Position numbers and translations under genes: made by a program. From positions 1 to 58,476 of the forward strand of contig JAFVGZ010000021.1 in NCBI GenBank assembly GCA_017478025.1: a DNA stretch of 58,476 nt, written 5' to 3'. Shown piece by piece: positions 41,419 through 49,506 of this stretch. Within the stretch, counting starts at the first letter, position 1. Every line of letters starts with the position of its first letter. The DNA is from Prevotella sp. (GTDB taxonomy: Bacteria > Bacteroidota > Bacteroidia > Bacteroidales > Bacteroidaceae). The notes beneath the pieces are model-generated. The model saw nothing but the letters and a program-made list of their open reading frames with translations, was not told the origin of the DNA and made no database searches.

Positions 41419-41431
41419 GTGTACTATGCTG

Positions 41432-41908
41432 TTAGTACTTGATTTTGTCAGCCTTTTCGCGCCATAGGCGGAAGGTGCTGATGGCTTCGTCGCGGAGAAG
41501 CGGCAGGGTGGGGACGGTGCGCTTCTCAATGGGCAGTTCCAATTCCTGATAGATGAAGTCATCGGCAAAGTCGATGTCGCGAGCATCCTTGCGCGTGTTG
41601 CCATAGAAGATTTTTGAGATGCCAGCCCAGTAGATGGCTCCCAGGCACATGGGACAGGGTTCGCAGGAACTGTAAATGACACATCCTGAGAGGCTGAACG
41701 TGCCAAGCGTCTTGCAGGCCTGGCGAATGGTGTTCACCTCGGCATGGGCTGTAGGGTCGTTGTCGATGGTGACGCTATTGCTGCTGCCTGCCACAATCTT
41801 GCCGTCCTTGACAATGACCGCTCCGAAGGGCCCACCGCCACGCTCCACGCTCTCGTTGGCAAGGCGAATGGCTTCACGCATAAATGTTTTGTCTTGTTCT
41901 GTAATCAT
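41432..41908 (-). CDS. guaD: Guanine deaminase (nucleoside/cytidine deaminase superfamily)
   Basis: The protein has 158 aa. The zinc-binding and catalytic motifs are TAHAEVNTIRQ (H-A-E) and SSCEPCPMCLGAIYWAG (P-C-x-x-C). The length and the C-terminal F-x-x-W-x-x-K-x-D-K-I-x-Y motif match the small B. subtilis-type guanine deaminase rather than the tRNA adenosine deaminase TadA, so the likely reaction is guanine to xanthine. It converges on the DUF5686 gene. I saw no consensus promoter. Confidence 0.82.
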   Translation of the reverse strand: MITEQDKTFMREAIRLANESVERGGGPFGAVIVKDGKIVAGSSNSVTIDNDPTAHAEVNTIRQACKTLGTFSLSGCVIYSSCEPCPMCLGAIYWAGISKIFYGNTRKDARDIDFADDFIYQELELPIEKRTVPTLPLLRDEAISTFRLWREKADKIKY

Positions 41909-42034
41909 AGTATGTCGTTTTTTAGGGATGACACAGGTATTATGTACCTCTTAATTGTAAGTGCACGAATTGACTCAGGGGGCGGTACCTCCTGAGTCAT
42001 TTCCTTATGTGTGCTTGCCGTTTCCGGGCTTAGG

Positions 42035-42268
42035 TCAGTTTGTCAGTTTGTTGAAGAGCCAGAGTACCAGAACAGCACCGATAATGGCAGATACCATTTC
42101 TCCGACCCAAGAGACAGTCTGAATGCCCAGCAGTCCGAAGAGCCATCCACCGACGGCACCACCCAGGATACCAAGAATGAGGTCAATGAGGCAACCTTTG
42201 CCTTCGCGGTTTGTAAGTTTGAAGGCGGCAAATCCCGCGATAATGCCGCAAATAATTCCTGTAATCAT
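42035..42268 (-). CDS. GlsB/YeaQ/YmgE family small stress membrane protein
   Basis: The protein has 77 aa and is almost entirely hydrophobic with Gly-rich helices: ITGIICGIIAGFAAFKL, then GCLIDLILGILGGAVGGWLFGLLG (family signature) and MVSAIIGAVLVLWLFNK. This family is induced by envelope and acid stress in other bacteria; molecular function unknown. Confidence 0.9.
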   Translation of the reverse strand: MITGIICGIIAGFAAFKLTNREGKGCLIDLILGILGGAVGGWLFGLLGIQTVSWVGEMVSAIIGAVLVLWLFNKLTN

Positions 42269-42303
42269 AAGTTTTATTTACAATTTACCATGTACCGCTC
42301 GGC

Positions 42304-42345
42304 CCTGTGGGACGCTTGCGTAGCAGCAGTGCGGAGCAAGAATGT
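42304..42345. repeat. CTTGCTCC...GCAAGCGTC family element (reverse orientation)
   Basis: The reverse complement reads CTTGCTCCGCACTGCTGCTA CGCAAGCGTCCCACAGGG, related to the elements at 12065-12145 and 48961-49015. Confidence 0.65.
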
Positions 42346-42373
42346 ACAATTTTTATTTACCGTGTATATCTTA

Positions 42374-42532
42374 CTAATCGAAGTCGCAGTCGAAATCGCT
42401 GTCATCGTCGTTGGTGTCTGTGCTGCCGTTAAGAGCGTAAAGCAGGCCACAAGCGAGGGTTAATACTACTGTCACGGCTATGCCGAGAAGACTCTTGTTC
42501 TTGAAGTCGTTGATGTTTGGAGTTCTTTTCAT
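42374..42532 (-). CDS. Small membrane protein with acidic tail (52 aa)
   Basis: ATG at 42530-42532 opens a frame to TAG 42374-42376. It has a basic start (MKRTPNINDFKNKS), one helix (LLGIAVTVVLTLACGLLYAL) and a very acidic tail (STDTNDDDSDFDCDFD). The sharp three-part architecture argues for a real gene. It lies about 105 bp upstream of the GlsB-like gene on the same strand, with a CTTGCTCC-type repeat between them. Unrecognised family. Confidence 0.6.
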   Translation of the reverse strand: MKRTPNINDFKNKSLLGIAVTVVLTLACGLLYALNGSTDTNDDDSDFDCDFD

Positions 42533-42570
42533 AGGTGAGGTGAATTATTAACGTGATAACGAAATGTAGG

Positions 42571-42610
42571 GATGTCGATATGTCGATATAACGATATGTC
42601 GAAATATCGA
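42571..42610. repeat. ATGTCGAT octamer cluster (locus 3)
   Basis: GATGTCGATATGTCGATATA followed by ACGATATGTCGAAATATCGA lies next to the thiD 3' end. Confidence 0.8.
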
Positions 42611-42611
42611 A

Positions 42612-43418
42612 TTATATTTTCTTCATTAAATAAAAGTGGTTCACCGGTCCGTGACCGTGGCCGATTCTTTCTTTTGCGCCGCTGATGATGGCGTTGTTGA
42701 CGTAGTCTTTGGCTCCCTTGACGGCATCTGGCAGGGTAAGGCCTTTCGCCAGGAACGATGCTATGGCTGATGACATAGTGCAGCCAGTGCCGTGGGTGTT
42801 TGGGGTGTCAACGCGAATGGCAGGCAGTTCGTAGTACTGACAATCCTCTGAGCAGTAGAGGATATCAACGAGAGTGTCTGCCTCTATGTGGCCTGCCTTC
42901 AGGAGCACGGAGACACCGAAGCGTTGCGACAGCTCTTTGGCGGCCTGGGGCAGCTGTGAGCCGTCTGTAATGTGGCAGCCCCCGAGGAGCACTTCGGCTT
43001 CGGGTACGTTGGGTGTGATGACGCGTGCCATGGGTATGAGGTCGCTGATGAGCGTCGTGACAGCCTCGTTCTGAAACAGCGTGTGGCCGGAGGTTGAGAC
43101 CATGACGGGGTCAAGAACCACCGATGCAGGTCCGTGTTTCTGAAGTTGTCGCGCTACTGCTCTGACGATGTCGGCAGAGAAGAGCATGCCTATCTTCACG
43201 GCATCGGCTCCGATGTCACTCAGCACAGCGTCGATCTGTGCCTCCACGATGTCGGTAGGTACAACGTGTACGCCGCTCACACCGAGAGTATTCTGCACCG
43301 TGACAGCCGTGATAGCCGACGATGCGTAGCAACCAAGGGCAGAGATGGTCTTGATGTCGGCCTGAATGCCGGCACCACCACCAGAATCGCTACCTGCTAT
43401 AGTAAGAACTTTTTTCAT
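42612..43418 (-). CDS. thiD: Hydroxymethylpyrimidine/phosphomethylpyrimidine kinase
   Basis: The kinase (268 aa from ATG 43416-43418; an 11-residue upstream extension reads into a repeat and is rejected) phosphorylates HMP and HMP-P. The ribokinase fold is visible: TIAGSDSGGGAGIQADIKT, VLDPVMVSTSGH, VITPNVPEAEVLLG and DTPNTHGTGCTMSSAIAS with the anion hole and catalytic Asp/Cys region. It is the last gene of the thi operon. Confidence 0.96.
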   Translation of the reverse strand: MKKVLTIAGSDSGGGAGIQADIKTISALGCYASSAITAVTVQNTLGVSGVHVVPTDIVEAQIDAVLSDIGADAVKIGMLFSADIVRAVARQLQKHGPASVVLDPVMVSTSGHTLFQNEAVTTLISDLIPMARVITPNVPEAEVLLGGCHITDGSQLPQAAKELSQRFGVSVLLKAGHIEADTLVDILYCSEDCQYYELPAIRVDTPNTHGTGCTMSSAIASFLAKGLTLPDAVKGAKDYVNNAIISGAKERIGHGHGPVNHFYLMKKI

Positions 43419-43427
43419 AAATAAGAG

Positions 43428-43490
43428 CCCCCTCTCTGCCCTGGGGGGCATCCTAGAGCCCCACCCCGGCCCTCCCCTGGGGGAGGGGAG
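43428..43490. repeat. Two GC-rich REP-like elements between thiE2 and thiD
   Basis: GCCCCCTCTCTGCCCTGGGG followed by GGCAT, then AGCCCCACCCCGGCCCTCCC followed by CTGGGGGAGGGG. Both halves form hairpins. Confidence 0.8.
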
Positions 43491-43495
43491 GAAAA

Positions 43496-43584
43496 TTACA
43501 GGTTATGTAAATTGAATAATCCAACTGTCCCATATATCACTCCCTCCCCCAGGGGAGGGCTGGGGTGGGGCTGTGGGTCAGGCT
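43496..43584. repeat. 89-bp composite intergenic repeat, copy 1
   Basis: It starts TTACAGGTTATGTAAATTGA and ends in the GC-rich CCCTCCCCCAGGGGAGGG...GGGGTGGGGC element plus TGTGGGTCAGGCT. It matches 47158-47246 at 84 of 89 positions with no gaps. It contains the stop codon of thiE2. Confidence 0.9.
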
Positions 43585-44129
43585 TTGGACTGTGGCCTCC
43601 ACGCATCGCCTAGGATCATGGCACCGCCGAAGCCGAGGGCCTTTACCTCTTCGAGGCGGCTGAAGGTGACACCGCCTAGGGCATATACCTTATTATCTAT
43701 TGTGCCGTCTTGTGTTGCCTGTATCAGCTCTTCGTGTGTGAAGGCTGCACGGTAACCCTGTTTGGAGATGCTATCGTAGATGGGTGACAGTGACACATAT
43801 TGGCAGCGGGATTTCCATTGCCTCACTTCATCGAGACTGTGGCAGCTGCGGCTGACGGAGCCGCTCCACCCTTGAGGCGGCATAGGATTGCGCGCGTTCA
43901 GGTGTACGCCATACAGACCGTAGTGCGCAGCCAGAGAGAAGTGGTCATGAAGCACCAGACGGCTGTGCAGATCTGACGGTATGCTGCGGATAAGCTGCTC
44001 CATCTCTTCGGGGCTGCATCCCGGCTTTCGCAGGTGCACAAGGTCTGCGCGCCCACTGCGGAGCATCTCGGCAATCGTCGCCGCTTCTCCCTCATGAAAC
44101 GTGGGCAAGGTGATAACAACTGTTTTCAT
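43578..44129 (-). CDS. Second thiamine phosphate synthase-like protein (ThiE/TenI fold)
   Basis: The protein has 183 aa from ATG 44127-44129; an extension to 44192 is encoded by a TGTACAT word array and rejected. TIM-barrel pieces are LVHLRKPGCSPEEMEQLIR, RLVLHDHFSLAAHYGLYGVHLNAR, SRSCHSLDEVRQWKSRCQYVSLSPIYDS and KVYALGGVTFSRLEEVKALGFGGAMILG, as in ThiE/TenI. It is shorter than the ThiE at 48082 and has GVHLNAR/SRSCHS in place of the usual GVHLG/S-x-H. A changed substrate or a TenI-like, non-synthase role is possible. Confidence 0.8.
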   Translation of the reverse strand: MKTVVITLPTFHEGEAATIAEMLRSGRADLVHLRKPGCSPEEMEQLIRSIPSDLHSRLVLHDHFSLAAHYGLYGVHLNARNPMPPQGWSGSVSRSCHSLDEVRQWKSRCQYVSLSPIYDSISKQGYRAAFTHEELIQATQDGTIDNKVYALGGVTFSRLEEVKALGFGGAMILGDAWRPQSKA

Positions 44130-44139
44130 TGCGTCAGCC

Positions 44140-44188
44140 AAATTGTACATTGTACATTGTACATAGTACATAGTAAATTGTACATCCA
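44140..44188. repeat. TGTACAT word array between thiH and thiE2
   Basis: TTGTACATTGTACATTGTAC is followed by ATAGTACATAGTAAATTGTACATC. It consists of self-complementary TGTACA units. Confidence 0.75.
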
Positions 44189-45328
44189 TCATGCAGTTCT
44201 AATCATCTTCAGATGGTCGAACGAGCCGTCCCAGTCCTTCCATACGGGTTCGATGCCGCGCTGCTTGAGTGCATGTGCTACCTCCTCCACGGTACGGTCG
44301 TCGCTGACGGTGAACTGCTCCAGTGCCTGCGGATAGGTATGGTAGCCTCCCGGGTTCACACGGCTGGCTGCCGACATGGTGGTGACGCCAAGGGTGCACA
44401 TGTTGTTGCGTATAAACTCCGGCTCGCGGGTAGAGTAGGAGATGTCCACATCGTGGTCAAAGATACGCATGGCGAATGTCACCTGTGCCAGTTCGCGGTC
44501 GGTGACGAAGCAGTTAGGCTGGAAACCTTCGTTCTGAGCGGGGCGCATACGTGGGAAGTTGACGCTATACTTCGTGCGCCAATAGTGCTTCTGCAGGTAG
44601 CGCAGGTGGTAGGCCATCATCGTCACGTCGGTCTTCCACTCCTTCTCCAGTCCCAGGAGCGCTCCCATTCCGATGGAGTGAACGCCGGCCATGCCCATGC
44701 GGTCAAAGCCGTTGACACGCCAATCGAACTTGGACTTCATGCCGGCAGGGTGGTAGTTCTTATAGTTCGCTTCGTTATAGGTCTCCTGAAAGCAAATCAC
44801 CCCGTTCAGGCCGTGGTGAGTCAGCATCTCATAGTCCTCTGTGGAGAGTGGCATCACCTCTATCTTGAGGTTAGAGAAGTACGGCTTAGCCCTGTCCAGA
44901 GCCTCTGCGAGATACTTCGGTCCGGCCTTGGCTGGGTTCTCGCCCGTCACGATGAGCAGGTTCTCAAACGGTCCGAGCTGCTTTATGGCCTTGTATTCAT
45001 TCTCACACTGGTCAATGGTGAGGATGGTGCGTGCCATCGGGTTCTGCCTGTGGAAGCCGCAATAGACGCAGCTATTGGAGCATGAGTTGGTGATATAGAG
45101 CGGTATGAACATAGACATTGTCTTGCCGAAGCGCTCCTGCGTATATTTCTGTGACAGACGTGCCATCGTCTCAAGGTGGGGCAGGGCGGCAGGTGATATG
45201 AGTGCCATGAAATCCTCCACGTCACAATGTTCCTTTGCCAAGGCACGTCTTACGTCAAAATCGGTCTTAGAGGCAATCTTCTGGGTTGTCTCGTCCCATG
45301 AAATTTTCTTTAATTCTTCGCTAAACAC
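44189..45328 (-). CDS. thiH: 2-iminoacetate synthase (radical SAM)
   Basis: The enzyme (379 aa) cleaves tyrosine to dehydroglycine (2-iminoacetate) for the thiazole ring. The radical SAM motif is TNSCSNSCVYCGFH (CxxxCxxC, about residues 82-93). ICFQETYNEANYKNYHP, RMGMAGVHSIGMGALLGL and the C-terminal MSAASRVNPGGY are ThiH features. It lies downstream of thiC. Confidence 0.96.
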   Translation of the reverse strand: MFSEELKKISWDETTQKIASKTDFDVRRALAKEHCDVEDFMALISPAALPHLETMARLSQKYTQERFGKTMSMFIPLYITNSCSNSCVYCGFHRQNPMARTILTIDQCENEYKAIKQLGPFENLLIVTGENPAKAGPKYLAEALDRAKPYFSNLKIEVMPLSTEDYEMLTHHGLNGVICFQETYNEANYKNYHPAGMKSKFDWRVNGFDRMGMAGVHSIGMGALLGLEKEWKTDVTMMAYHLRYLQKHYWRTKYSVNFPRMRPAQNEGFQPNCFVTDRELAQVTFAMRIFDHDVDISYSTREPEFIRNNMCTLGVTTMSAASRVNPGGYHTYPQALEQFTVSDDRTVEEVAHALKQRGIEPVWKDWDGSFDHLKMIRTA

Positions 45329-45360
45329 TTTGTTGAATTGATAATTGACAATTAGTAATT

Positions 45361-45396
45361 TCCCTCCCTCCCCTAGGGGAGGGGCGGGGTGGGGCT
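45361..45396. repeat. GC-rich REP-like element between thiC and thiH
   Basis: CCCTCCCTCCCCTAGGGGAG followed by GGGCGGGGTGGGGC, directly before the thiC stop. Confidence 0.8.
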
Positions 45397-47103
<1,707 letters not shown>

Positions 47104-47107
47104 TTAA

Positions 47108-47150
47108 GGCCCCCTCTCTGCCCGGGGGGCATCTCTCCCCCTGGGAGGAG
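47108..47150. repeat. GC-rich REP-like elements between thiG and thiC
   Basis: GGCCCCCTCTCTGCCCGGGG followed by GGCATCTCTCCCCCTGGGAGGAGAGA contains two hairpins and is related to 43428-43490. Confidence 0.75.
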
Positions 47151-47157
47151 AGAGATA

Positions 47158-47246
47158 TTACTGGTTATGTAAATTGAATCATCCAACCGTCCCATATATC
47201 ACTCCCTCCCCCAGGGGAGGGTCGGGGTGGGGCTGTGGGTCAGGCT
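47158..47246. repeat. 89-bp composite intergenic repeat, copy 2
   Basis: It is the ungapped 84/89 match to 43496-43584. It lies 12 bp downstream of the thiG stop in transcription direction, between thiG and thiC. Confidence 0.9.
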
Positions 47247-47258
47247 GTGGGTCTGTGA

Positions 47259-48029
47259 CTAGTTCAGAAATGCAGTCAGTGGACTTGATGCTTCGGCGCT
47301 GTCGCTGATGGCTCCGAGGCCTGCTTCGAATGCCTGTCGGCCTGCTATCACTGCCTGTCTGAATGCGTCTGCCATTCTCACAGGGTCACCGGCCACGGCA
47401 ATGGCTGTGTTCACGAGGCAGCAGTCCGCTCCCATCTCCATCGCTTCGGCGGCGTGGCTGGGCGCTCCGATGCCTGCATCTACCACTACTGGCACTGATG
47501 CCTGCTCGATGATAATCTGCAGGAAGTCCTTCATCCTCAGTCCTTTGTTGGTGCCGATGGGTGCTGCCAAAGGCATCACCGTTGCTGCACCGGCCTCCTC
47601 CAAGTGCTTGCACAGCGTAGGGTCGGCCTGACAGTAAGGCAGAACGACAAATCCCATCTTCACCAGCTGCTCCGTAGCCTTCAGCGTCTCCACAGAGTCA
47701 GGCAGCAGATAGCGTGGGTCGGGGTGTATCTCCAGCTTCAGCCAGTTTGTGCCGAATGCTTCGCGGGACATCTGAGCAGCGAAAACGGCTTCCTCGGCAT
47801 TGCGTACGCCCGACGTGTTGGGCAGCAACTGTATGTTACTGTTCTCTGTGATGTGGCTCAGCAGGTCATCATGCTCGTCCTCCAGCTCCACTCTCTTCAT
47901 GGCAACCGTCACCATCTCGGTGCCTGAGGCTTTGATGGCCTGCGACATCACTTCGTTGTTCATAAACTTTCCTGTTCCCAGGAAGAGACGCGAATTGAAC
48001 TCACGTCCTGCTATGATAAGTTTCTTCAT
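47259..48029 (-). CDS. thiG: Thiazole synthase
   Basis: The synthase (256 aa) builds the thiazole phosphate from deoxyxylulose 5-phosphate, dehydroglycine and ThiS thiocarboxylate. Landmarks are the start [36 protein letters not shown] (region of the Schiff-base Lys in relatives), [62 protein letters not shown]. Length is normal. Confidence 0.96.
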   Translation of the reverse strand: MKKLIIAGREFNSRLFLGTGKFMNNEVMSQAIKASGTEMVTVAMKRVELEDEHDDLLSHITENSNIQLLPNTSGVRNAEEAVFAAQMSREAFGTNWLKLEIHPDPRYLLPDSVETLKATEQLVKMGFVVLPYCQADPTLCKHLEEAGAATVMPLAAPIGTNKGLRMKDFLQIIIEQASVPVVVDAGIGAPSHAAEAMEMGADCCLVNTAIAVAGDPVRMADAFRQAVIAGRQAFEAGLGAISDSAEASSPLTAFLN

Positions 48030-48061
48030 GTTTTATGTTTATGCCTTATTATGGTTTGATA

Positions 48062-48097
48062 GTTCTAATTTCGTTAATTCGTTAATTTGTTAATTCG
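48062..48097. repeat. GTTAATTC word array at the thiE 3' end
   Basis: AATTTCGTTAATTCGTTAAT followed by TTGTTAATTCG. The last thiE codons (GELTN-stop) are read from this array. Confidence 0.7.
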
Positions 48098-48714
48098 CCC
48101 ATTCGCCTCATCGCCTCTGTGGGATTGTCTGCGTTCAGCACTGCACCGCTGACGGCTATGCCGCTTACGCCCGTCTGCATGATGGCGGTTACGTCCTGCT
48201 CCGTTATGCCTCCAATGGCAACGATGGGTATGTTGATACCCTCTGTGTGCATCTGCTCCACTATGCGGCGGTACCCCTCTAAGCCCAATACAGGCGAAAG
48301 CCCCTTCTTCGTAGTGGTAAAGCGGAACGGCCCGCAGCCAATGTAGTCCGCTCCGGCCTCATAGTGCGCCTTTACGTCGTCAAAGGTATTGGCCGTGCCA
48401 CCTATTATATATTGTTTTCCCAGAATCTTCCGTGCCGCCTCGATCGATATGTCGCGCTTGCCTAAGTGCACGCCGTCGGCATGTATTGCCTTCACCAAGG
48501 CCACGTCATCGTCGATGATGAACACCGCATCGTGCTCACGGCAGAGGCGCTGAGCCTCAAGAGCCAGCGCCATACTGTCATCGTCGGGACGGGGTTCACC
48601 TTTCATGCGCAGCTGCACCCAGCGGCATCCTCCCTCCAGGGCCATGCGAATGCCGTCAAGATAGCTGTGCTCCTGCGTCTGGTGCGATATGTATTGCAGC
48701 CTTACCCTCCGCAT
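48082..48714 (-). CDS. thiE: Thiamine phosphate synthase
   Basis: The enzyme (210 aa) joins HMP-PP and thiazole phosphate. Motifs are WVQLRMKGEPRPDD, FIIDDDVALVKAIHADGVHLGKRD, IIGGTANTFDDVKAHYEAGADYIGCGPFRFTTTKKG (phosphate and pyrimidine contacts) and PIVAIGGITEQDVTAIMQTGVSGIAVSGAV. The C-terminus MGELTN is encoded by a repeat array. It overlaps the thiS end by 13 bp. Confidence 0.95.
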   Translation of the reverse strand: MRRVRLQYISHQTQEHSYLDGIRMALEGGCRWVQLRMKGEPRPDDDSMALALEAQRLCREHDAVFIIDDDVALVKAIHADGVHLGKRDISIEAARKILGKQYIIGGTANTFDDVKAHYEAGADYIGCGPFRFTTTKKGLSPVLGLEGYRRIVEQMHTEGINIPIVAIGGITEQDVTAIMQTGVSGIAVSGAVLNADNPTEAMRRMGELTN

Positions 48715-48899
48715 GCCGCCTTTATTATCAGTATGTTATCGTTCTCTGCCAGAGCCGTCTCGCCCCAGTCCTCGCGGTGTATCATCTGTTGGTTCTTGGC
48801 TACTGCCACCCCAGACTTTGGCAGCGCCAGTTCTTCTGCCAGTGCCTGCAGGGTCTGCGCCTGCGTCTCGGTCTCTTTGCTGTTAATGATAATCTTCAT
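48702..48899 (-). CDS. thiS: Sulfur carrier protein ThiS
   Basis: This ubiquitin-like protein (65 aa) is adenylated and thiocarboxylated on its C-terminal Gly. The beta-grasp start MKIIINSKE, the middle LPKSGVAVAKNQQMIHREDW and the terminal ACGG with the essential GG are present. It is the first gene after the TPP riboswitch, but about 280 bp of repeats intervene. Confidence 0.95.
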   Translation of the reverse strand: MKIIINSKETETQAQTLQALAEELALPKSGVAVAKNQQMIHREDWGETALAENDNILIIKAACGG

Positions 48900-48910
48900 A
48901 GTTGCTGTTC

Positions 48911-49165
48911 TGCTGCCCTTTCAGGGCGTGATTACTGTTTGCTTTCATACCCAGGGCGTTCTTGCTCCACATTGCTCCGCAAGCGTCTCCTACGTCGCCG
49001 AGCGGCCCTGGGCTATATGCTTTTGCCCTTTCAGGGCGCGCTGCCGTGGGGTATATGCTTTTGCCCTTTTAGGGCGCGCTGCCCTGGGGTATATGCTTTT
49101 GCCCTTTCTTGCTCCGATGCCCTACGCTAGCGTCCTACAGGGTCAAGTGCAGGGCGCGTTCCTGC
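48911..49165. repeat. REP-like array inside the thi leader
   Basis: Two perfect-length 38-bp units (49025-49062 and 49063-49100; GCCCTTTCAGGGCGCGCTGC followed by CGTGGGGTATATGCTTTT, three differences) are flanked by partial copies at about 48915-48960 and 49101 onward and by a CTTGCTCC...GCAAGCGTC element at 48961-49010. The GCCCTTT/AGGGC halves form hairpins. The whole array is downstream of the riboswitch terminator and upstream of thiS in the transcript. Confidence 0.85.
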
Positions 49166-49179
49166 AGCATTAGGCATAC

Positions 49180-49217
49180 AAAAAATCCCCATCATTCCGA
49201 TAACGGAACAACAGGGG
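49180..49217 (-). terminator. Transcription terminator of the TPP riboswitch
   Basis: On the minus strand CCCCTGTT...TGGGG (49217 to 49187) encloses TTCCG-TTAT-CGGAA and is followed by TTTTTT (49185-49180). It is positioned as the expression platform of the THI box. Confidence 0.8.
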
Positions 49218-49244
49218 TAATCTCATCTTCTTCAAGCATTGTAT

Positions 49245-49325
49245 GCTATTTCCTACGGCAGCATTACCTGCATCAGGTCAATGGGTATAATCTCAGCCAT
49301 CCATGCCGGACAGCACCCCTGCAAA
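49245..49325 (-). promoter_or_regulatory. TPP riboswitch (THI box)
   Basis: Read on the minus strand, CAGGGGTGCTGTCCGGCATG, then GGCTGAGATTATACCCATTG, ACCTGATGCAGGTAATGCTG and CCGTAGGAAA are the complete THI-box core: P1/P2 with CTGAGA, and ACCTGAT...GTAATGC with CGTAGGAA. It senses thiamine diphosphate and should turn off the downstream thi genes through the adjacent terminator. Confidence 0.95.
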
Positions 49326-49447
49326 TTGCGCAGCAAAGTTACGAAAAAAAGTTCACCTAGCGCATGCGCATTGTTAATTATGTGCTTTTTTAACTTAGTT
49401 TAATGCTCCTGATGCACTTTGAAAGATGTAATCTAAATAATTTTTCT

Positions 49448-49455
49448 TAACTTTG
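49448..49455 (+). promoter_or_regulatory. -7 element of the pectinesterase gene
   Basis: TAACTTTG matches the Bacteroidetes -7 box. No TTG occurs at the ideal distance (the nearest TTTG is 26 bp upstream), so this may need an activator. Confidence 0.5.
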
Positions 49456-49506
49456 CCCCGATTTTCCTTTTTTTAACTAACTAACATAAACTAACTAACA
49501 ACAAAC

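Larger units (their letters stand above)
48900..49506. other. 607-bp intergenic region between thiS and the pectinesterase gene
   Basis: It contains the REP array, the riboswitch terminator and the THI box (all on the thi side), then about 180 bp with a -7-like box TAACTTTG at 49448-49455 for the pectinesterase gene and CTAACTAACA repeats just before its ATG. No additional gene is seen. Confidence 0.7.

Noticed and set aside
44213-45085. 290-codon plus-strand frame opposite thiH
   Set aside because: It is a shadow: the minus-strand product is a complete ThiH with radical SAM motif, while the plus frame has no domain.
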